Shown here: positions 6,049-8,960 of the stretch, piece after piece
How the letters are laid out: every line of letters begins with the position of its first letter
Numbering within the stretch: the first letter of the stretch is position 1
DNA from: Pseudomonadota bacterium
Lineage (GTDB): Bacteria > Pseudomonadota > Alphaproteobacteria > Caulobacterales > Caulobacteraceae
DNA: 8,960 nt
Reading direction: 5' to 3'
NCBI GenBank assembly: GCA_023412655.1
Contig: JAEYNH010000173.1
Location: 1-8,960, forward strand
Program-made: the position numbers and the translations under genes
The notes under the pieces: generated by a model
The model's input: only the letters and a program-made list of their open reading frames with translations
What the model was told of the DNA's origin: nothing
Databases searched by the model: none

Positions 6049-6980
6049 TCTAGGCGGCCGCCGGGGGGGGGGCCGCCCCAACCCTGGTGCCATTCGGGCT
6101 CGCCAGCATAGCGCTCGGCAAGGAAGTCCACGAACCCGCGCACCTTCGCGGCCAGGTGGCGGGCATGTGGATACACGGCGTGGACGTGGATCATCTCGGT
6201 CTCGTAGTGGCAGAGCAGCGGCACAAGCCGTCCGGCCCGAAGGTCCTCAGCGGCGGCGAAGGCGGGGGTGCGCACCACGCCAAACCCGGCCCGCGCCGCC
6301 GCGACGCAGGCGTCGGCTCCCGCGAACCGCAGCCGCCCGTGCACGCGTACGTCATGCGGTTCTCCGCCCCGCAGGAAGCGCCAAACCGTGGGATCCTTCA
6401 TGTTGGTGTCGAGGATCGCCTCCATGTTGGCTAGGTCGGCGAGGTCCTTGGGCGCCCCCGCCCTAGCCAGGTAGTCGGGGGAGGCGCAGGTCACCAGGCG
6501 GACGGCGGCCAGCTTCCGCGCCACCAGCGAGGAGTCGGAAAGATAGCCGATGCGGACAGCCACATCGAAGCCCTCCTCCACCAGATTGACCAGCCGATCG
6601 CTGAACACCACGTCCAGGGATACCGAGTGGCACTTGGCTGCGAAGTCGAGCAGCGCCGGCGTCAGCTGGTTCGCCCCGAAGGACATGGGCGCGGAGACCT
6701 TCAGCAGGCCGGACGGGCCGCTCTGGTCGCGCACCGTCGTCTCGAGCGCCTCGAACTCCTCCAGCAGGTCCCGCGCCCGCTCCAGATAGGCCCGGCCCAC
6801 GTCGGTCAGGGAGACATCCCTGGTGGTGCGGTTGAGCAGCCGCGCCTTCAGCCTGTTCTCCAGCCGCGCCACCAGCTTGGAGACCTGGGCAGAGGAGACC
6901 CCCAGCTTGCGCCCCCCCTGGGTGAAGCTACGGGCATCGGCCACTGCTACGAAGGCGGCGATCTCATCGAGACGGTCCAT
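5985..6980 (-). CDS. LysR-family transcriptional regulator (C-terminus affected by a G10 tract)
   Basis: A LysR regulator with a typical start MDRLDEIAAFVAVADARSFT, a winged HTH (about 1-60, including LGVSSAQVSKLVARLE and LLNRTTRDVSLTDVG), then a linker helix. The effector-binding domain follows (about 90-295), with GLLKVSAPMSFG and GFDVAVRIGYLSDSSLVARKL. I place the start at the ATG 6980-6978, preceded by AAAGGAAG. A GTG at 7007 in frame would add nine residues but breaks the usual family start. As written, the protein has 331 residues, with an unusual tail after WGGPPP that runs 64 bp into the convergent membrane-protein gene. With nine instead of ten bases in the tract at 6063-6072 it would end in AAA-stop at 6050, giving 309 residues, the usual size. 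It is divergent from the FMN reductase/dioxygenase pair and probably controls it. Confidence 0.85.
   Translation of the reverse strand: MDRLDEIAAFVAVADARSFTQGGRKLGVSSAQVSKLVARLENRLKARLLNRTTRDVSLTDVGRAYLERARDLLEEFEALETTVRDQSGPSGLLKVSAPMSFGANQLTPALLDFAAKCHSVSLDVVFSDRLVNLVEEGFDVAVRIGYLSDSSLVARKLAAVRLVTCASPDYLARAGAPKDLADLANMEAILDTNMKDPTVWRFLRGGEPHDVRVHGRLRFAGADACVAAARAGFGVVRTPAFAAAEDLRAGRLVPLLCHYETEMIHVHAVYPHARHLAAKVRGFVDFLAERYAGEPEWHQGWGGPPPGGRLDHATAIQRPAGAVVTQTRSAA
6063..6072 (+). repeat. Ten-G homopolymer in the 3' part of the LysR gene
   Basis: Ten consecutive G on the plus strand, ten C in the LysR coding sense, encode PPP at the end of the regulator. The length sets the C-terminal frame. 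Ten gives a 25-residue extra tail, nine gives a stop after PPPAAA at 6050, and eleven opens the frame far into the antisense of the neighbouring gene. It may be a sequencing or assembly error or a true slippage-prone tract. Confidence 0.7.
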
Positions 6981-6991
6981 GGGATTACTTC

Positions 6992-7003
6992 CTTTCCGGA
7001 AAG
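6992..7003. promoter_or_regulatory. Perfect 12-bp palindrome overlapping the LysR gene's translation start region
   Basis: CTTTCCGGAAAG is fully symmetric and lies 12-23 bp upstream of the LysR ATG, abutting and partly including its AAAGGAAG ribosome binding sequence on the minus strand. It is in the divergent LysR/FMN-reductase gap, where LysR operators usually sit. It could be an autoregulatory site, although a symmetric dyad this close to the start is not a textbook T-N11-A box. Confidence 0.4.
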
Positions 7004-7065
7004 ACACTCCTCCAGATTGGCCGGATTATCAACGCCACAGAGACGGTCCACCTAGAACCCAAGCT

Positions 7066-7080
7066 GGAGCGAAGCGCTCC
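7066..7080 (+). promoter_or_regulatory. Inverted repeat upstream of the FMN reductase gene
   Basis: GGAGCG (7066-7071) and CGCTCC (7075-7080) form a perfect 6-bp dyad with a 3-nt centre, 23 bp before the reductase ATG. It could be a leader hairpin or a regulator half-site pair in the LysR-controlled divergent gap. The ribosome binding sequence AAAGGA follows at 7091-7096. Short GC-rich dyads occur by chance, so confidence is low. Confidence 0.3.
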
Positions 7081-7103
7081 GCTCCTCGCGAAAGGATCCG
7101 TTC

Positions 7104-7685
7104 ATGCCGCAAGTCCGTTCCGTCGCTGTCGTCGTTGGCTCCCTCCGCAAGGACTCCGTAAGCCGAAAGGTCGCCAAGGCGTTGGCCGCTCTCACCCCGA
7201 ACCTGAAGTTCGACATCATCGAGATCGGCGACCTGCCCCACTATGACCAGGATATCGAAACCGACACGCCTCCGGCCGCCTGGACCCGCTTCCGGGAGGA
7301 GATCGCCGCCCACGACGCGGTGCTGTTCGTGACCCCCGAGTACAACCGCTCTGTCCCCGGCGTCCTGAAGAACGCCATTGACGTGGGCTCTCGCCCCTAC
7401 GGCTCCAGCGCCTGGGACGGCAAGCCGGGCGCGGTGATCAGCGTTTCCCCGGGCGCCATCGGCGGTTTCGGCGCCAATCATCATCTGCGCCAGGCCCTGG
7501 TGTTCCTCAACATCCCGCTGCTCAGTCAGGAAGCCTACATTGGCAACGCCTTCGCCCTGTTCGGCGACAACGGCGAGCTCATCAACGAGAGCACCGCCGA
7601 GTTCCTGAGGACTTTCGGCGCGGCGTTCACCACCTGGATCGAAAAGATTCTCGCCGACACTCCCGCGGCGGCCCGCGCGGCCTGA
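7104..7685 (+). CDS. NAD(P)H-dependent FMN reductase (flavodoxin-like fold, ChrR/YieF-type)
   Basis: A 193-residue flavodoxin-like reductase of standard length. The FMN-phosphate loop is GSLRKDS (12-18), followed by IGDLPHYDQDIE (41-52), the strongly conserved TPEYNRSVPGVLKNAID (77-93) and the second FMN-contact loop SVSPGAIGGFGA (113-124). Family members reduce FMN, quinones, azo compounds or chromate with NAD(P)H, often limiting redox cycling of quinones; the substrate here is not evident. The start has AAAGGA about 7 nt upstream. The extradiol dioxygenase gene begins 4 nt after the stop, so the two are probably one operon, divergent from the LysR gene, which makes that regulator the likely controller. 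Quinone reduction would fit beside an enzyme that handles catechol-like compounds. Confidence 0.9.
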   Translation: MPQVRSVAVVVGSLRKDSVSRKVAKALAALTPNLKFDIIEIGDLPHYDQDIETDTPPAAWTRFREEIAAHDAVLFVTPEYNRSVPGVLKNAIDVGSRPYGSSAWDGKPGAVISVSPGAIGGFGANHHLRQALVFLNIPLLSQEAYIGNAFALFGDNGELINESTAEFLRTFGAAFTTWIEKILADTPAAARAA

Positions 7686-7689
7686 CCCC

Positions 7690-8475
7690 ATGCGCCTACC
7701 GACGTTCTACGTCCCCCACGGAGCGGGCCCCTGCTTCTTCATGGAGTGGACCCGTGGGCCAGCCGACACCTGGGCGCGGACGGAAGCCTTCCTCCGCGGC
7801 CTTGTGTCGACCCTGCCCGAGAGGCCGTCCGCCATCCTGGTGGTCTCCGGCCACTGGGAAGAGCCGCTGTTCACCGTGGGCGCGGGCGCTGCTCCAGGGC
7901 TGATCTTCGACTACTACGGCTTCCCCGAGCACACCTACGAGCTCACCTTCCCCGCACCGGGCTCGCCCGCCTTGGCGGGCCGGGTGCGGGAGCTGCTCAG
8001 CCAGGCGGGCATCGCCTCGGCGGAGGACCCGGAGCGGGGTTTCGACCACGGTGTGTTCGTGCCGCTGAAGCTGGCCATCCCCGACGCCGACATCCCGGTC
8101 GTGCAGCTCTCGCTCAGGGCCACGCTCGACCCGGCCGAGCATATCGCCGCCGGCCAGGCGCTGGCCCCGCTTCGCGACGAAGGGGTGCTGATCGTGGGCT
8201 CGGGGATGAGCTGGCACAACATGCGTGGCTTTTCGCCGGCCTACACAGCCGCCTCGGCCGACTTCGACGCGTGGCTTGCGGATGCGGTGAAGGATCCGGC
8301 CCGGCTGGCCCGCTGGGCCGACGCCCCCAACGGCCGCCTCGCCCATCCGCGCGAGGAACACCTGGCGCCGATCTTCCTGGCGGCAGGCGCGGCCCAGGGC
8401 GAACGCGCGAGCCCCGTCTTTCGCGACACGGTCATGGACGTGGTGGTGTCCGCCTTCCGGTTCGGCGAGGCCTAG
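7690..8475 (+). CDS. DODA/LigB-type extradiol ring-cleavage dioxygenase (YgiD-like)
   Basis: A 261-residue class III extradiol dioxygenase family member. Conserved ligand and catalytic positions are visible: PHG with H10 near the N-terminus, VVSGHWEE with H55, FDHGVFVPLK with H120, GSGMSWHN with H176 and AHPREEHLAP with H219/H224. By analogy to YgiD/DODA, H10, H55 and one of the late histidines would hold the metal, and H120/H176 would act at the ring. The family opens catechol-type rings such as DOPA; the natural substrate is unknown. The ATG lies 4 nt after the reductase stop with no recognisable Shine-Dalgarno, so translation probably relies on coupling. Because H10 must be included, no later start is possible. 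The gene ends 34 nt from the convergent kinase fragment, with no obvious terminator between. Confidence 0.88.
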   Translation: MRLPTFYVPHGAGPCFFMEWTRGPADTWARTEAFLRGLVSTLPERPSAILVVSGHWEEPLFTVGAGAAPGLIFDYYGFPEHTYELTFPAPGSPALAGRVRELLSQAGIASAEDPERGFDHGVFVPLKLAIPDADIPVVQLSLRATLDPAEHIAAGQALAPLRDEGVLIVGSGMSWHNMRGFSPAYTAASADFDAWLADAVKDPARLARWADAPNGRLAHPREEHLAPIFLAAGAAQGERASPVFRDTVMDVVVSAFRFGEA

Positions 8476-8509
8476 GGCCAGCTTGGATGAAGCGGCCTGA
8501 TCGTCTCGG

Positions 8510-8960
8510 TCACGCGGCCGCCGCGTCCTTCGCGGCCTCGCCCTTTTCCAGGGCGGCTTGCAACCCCTCGTAGAGCCGCGCGGCCTCGATCGGCTTGGCC
8601 ACGTAGCCGTCCATGCCCGCCTCCATGTACTCAGCCACCTGGTGGCTCATGGCGTTGGCGGTCAGGGCTATGATGGGCGTGCGGACGCGGCGACTGGCCA
8701 CCTCGCGCGTACGGATGAGGGCGGTGGCGGTCGGCCCGTCCATCACTGGCATCTGGATATCCATCAGGATCACGTCCCATTCCGCCCGCTCCCAGGCGGC
8801 GACCGCTTCGCGGCCGTCGGGCACGATCACCGGATCCACGCCGACCTGGGCCAGGAGGGTCCGCAGCACCAGTTGGTTCATCCCGTTGTCCTCGGCCGCC
8901 AGGACACGCAGCGGCCGCTCGGACGCCGGCTCCTGCGGGACGGGGGCGACGACCTTCGTC
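8510..8960 (-). CDS. C-terminal receiver domain of a probable hybrid sensor histidine kinase (cut by window edge)
   Basis: The minus-strand frame is open from the right edge to the TGA at 8512-8510, about 149 residues, and continues beyond the window. After a Pro/Glu/Ala-rich linker (VAPVPQEPASERP) comes a complete receiver domain. Its features are RVLAAEDNGMNQLVLRTLL with the acidic pair ED, ILMDIQMPVMDG with the phosphoacceptor Asp, IIALTANAM with the switch Thr, and GYVAKPI with the conserved Lys. It ends in an alanine-rich tail. A methionine codon at 8881-8879 lies inside the first beta-alpha unit and would cut off the acidic pair, so it is not the true start. The linker and lack of an output domain suggest the end of a hybrid histidine kinase rather than a stand-alone regulator. 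The kinase part is not in view. Confidence 0.85.
   Translation of the reverse strand, partial: TKVVAPVPQEPASERPLRVLAAEDNGMNQLVLRTLLAQVGVDPVIVPDGREAVAAWERAEWDVILMDIQMPVMDGPTATALIRTREVASRRVRTPIIALTANAMSHQVAEYMEAGMDGYVAKPIEAARLYEGLQAALEKGEAAKDAAAA

Noticed and set aside
5344..6093. 249-codon minus-strand open frame antisense to the second membrane protein
   Set aside because: Low-complexity Gly/Arg/Glu/Asp translation typical of antisense shadows. The LysR frame would enter it only with eleven G in the tract, which is not what is seen.
8476..8509. Possible terminator between the convergent dioxygenase and kinase genes
   Set aside because: No stable dyad followed by a T tract could be found in these 34 bases.
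8510..8881. Stand-alone 123-residue response regulator starting at 8881
   Set aside because: This start would delete the first beta strand and the acidic pair (AAEDN). The frame is open to the window edge with a typical linker, so it is the end of a longer protein.

Overview
This is a compact, very GC-rich chromosomal window with short intergenic gaps and many overlapping or nearly touching genes. Codon use, the style of the proteins (for example the TonB-like C-terminal domain with paired cysteines and the 'EDN..NQLVL' receiver) and a possible EcfG/SigT-type promoter suggest an alphaproteobacterium, most likely Caulobacterales (Caulobacter/Phenylobacterium-like). That placement is inference from sequence style, not from a marker gene. 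I see no rRNA, tRNA, CRISPR array, insertion sequence or prophage module. The window reads as ordinary core or shell chromosome rather than a mobile island.

Layout. Positions 1-275 hold the start of a minus-strand SLT-type lytic transglycosylase that runs off the left edge. A divergent gap (276-397) carries three TACAnnTGTA-like palindromes in front of a plus-strand TonB-family energy transducer (398-1093). The tonB gene converges on, and overlaps by 4 bp, a minus-strand pair: a ThiO/glycine-oxidase-like FAD amine oxidase (2256-3275) translationally coupled through a GTGA overlap to an acyl-CoA dehydrogenase (1090-2259). After a short divergent gap with a possible general-stress promoter comes a plus-strand pair, a hemerythrin-HHE protein (3389-3937) and a stand-alone CinA C-terminal/PncC-type amidase (3942-4463). 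A 149-bp gap then leads to two plus-strand integral membrane proteins (4613-5227 and 5224-6048, ATGA overlap). They share a recognisable N-terminal module and look like diverged paralogues of the DUF6644 type.

The right part is a divergent regulator/enzyme module. A LysR-family regulator (minus strand, 6980 to about 6050 or 5985) sits back-to-back with an NAD(P)H-dependent FMN reductase (7104-7685), which is followed after 4 bp by a DODA/LigB-type extradiol dioxygenase (7690-8475). The LysR gene contains a ten-G tract (6063-6072) near its 3' end. With one base fewer, its stop would fall 1 nt from the convergent membrane gene instead of the present 64-bp overlap. The right edge holds the C-terminal receiver domain of a probable hybrid histidine kinase (minus strand, 8510 to beyond 8960).

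No pathway spans the whole window. The functional groups I can support are a flavin-dependent catabolic pair (oxidase plus acyl-CoA dehydrogenase), a stress/repair pair (hemerythrin plus PncC), a tandem membrane pair of unknown role, and a LysR-controlled redox/aromatic ring-cleavage pair. The least explained part is the tandem membrane pair. The most checkable sequence anomalies are the G10 tract in the LysR gene and the operator cluster in front of tonB.
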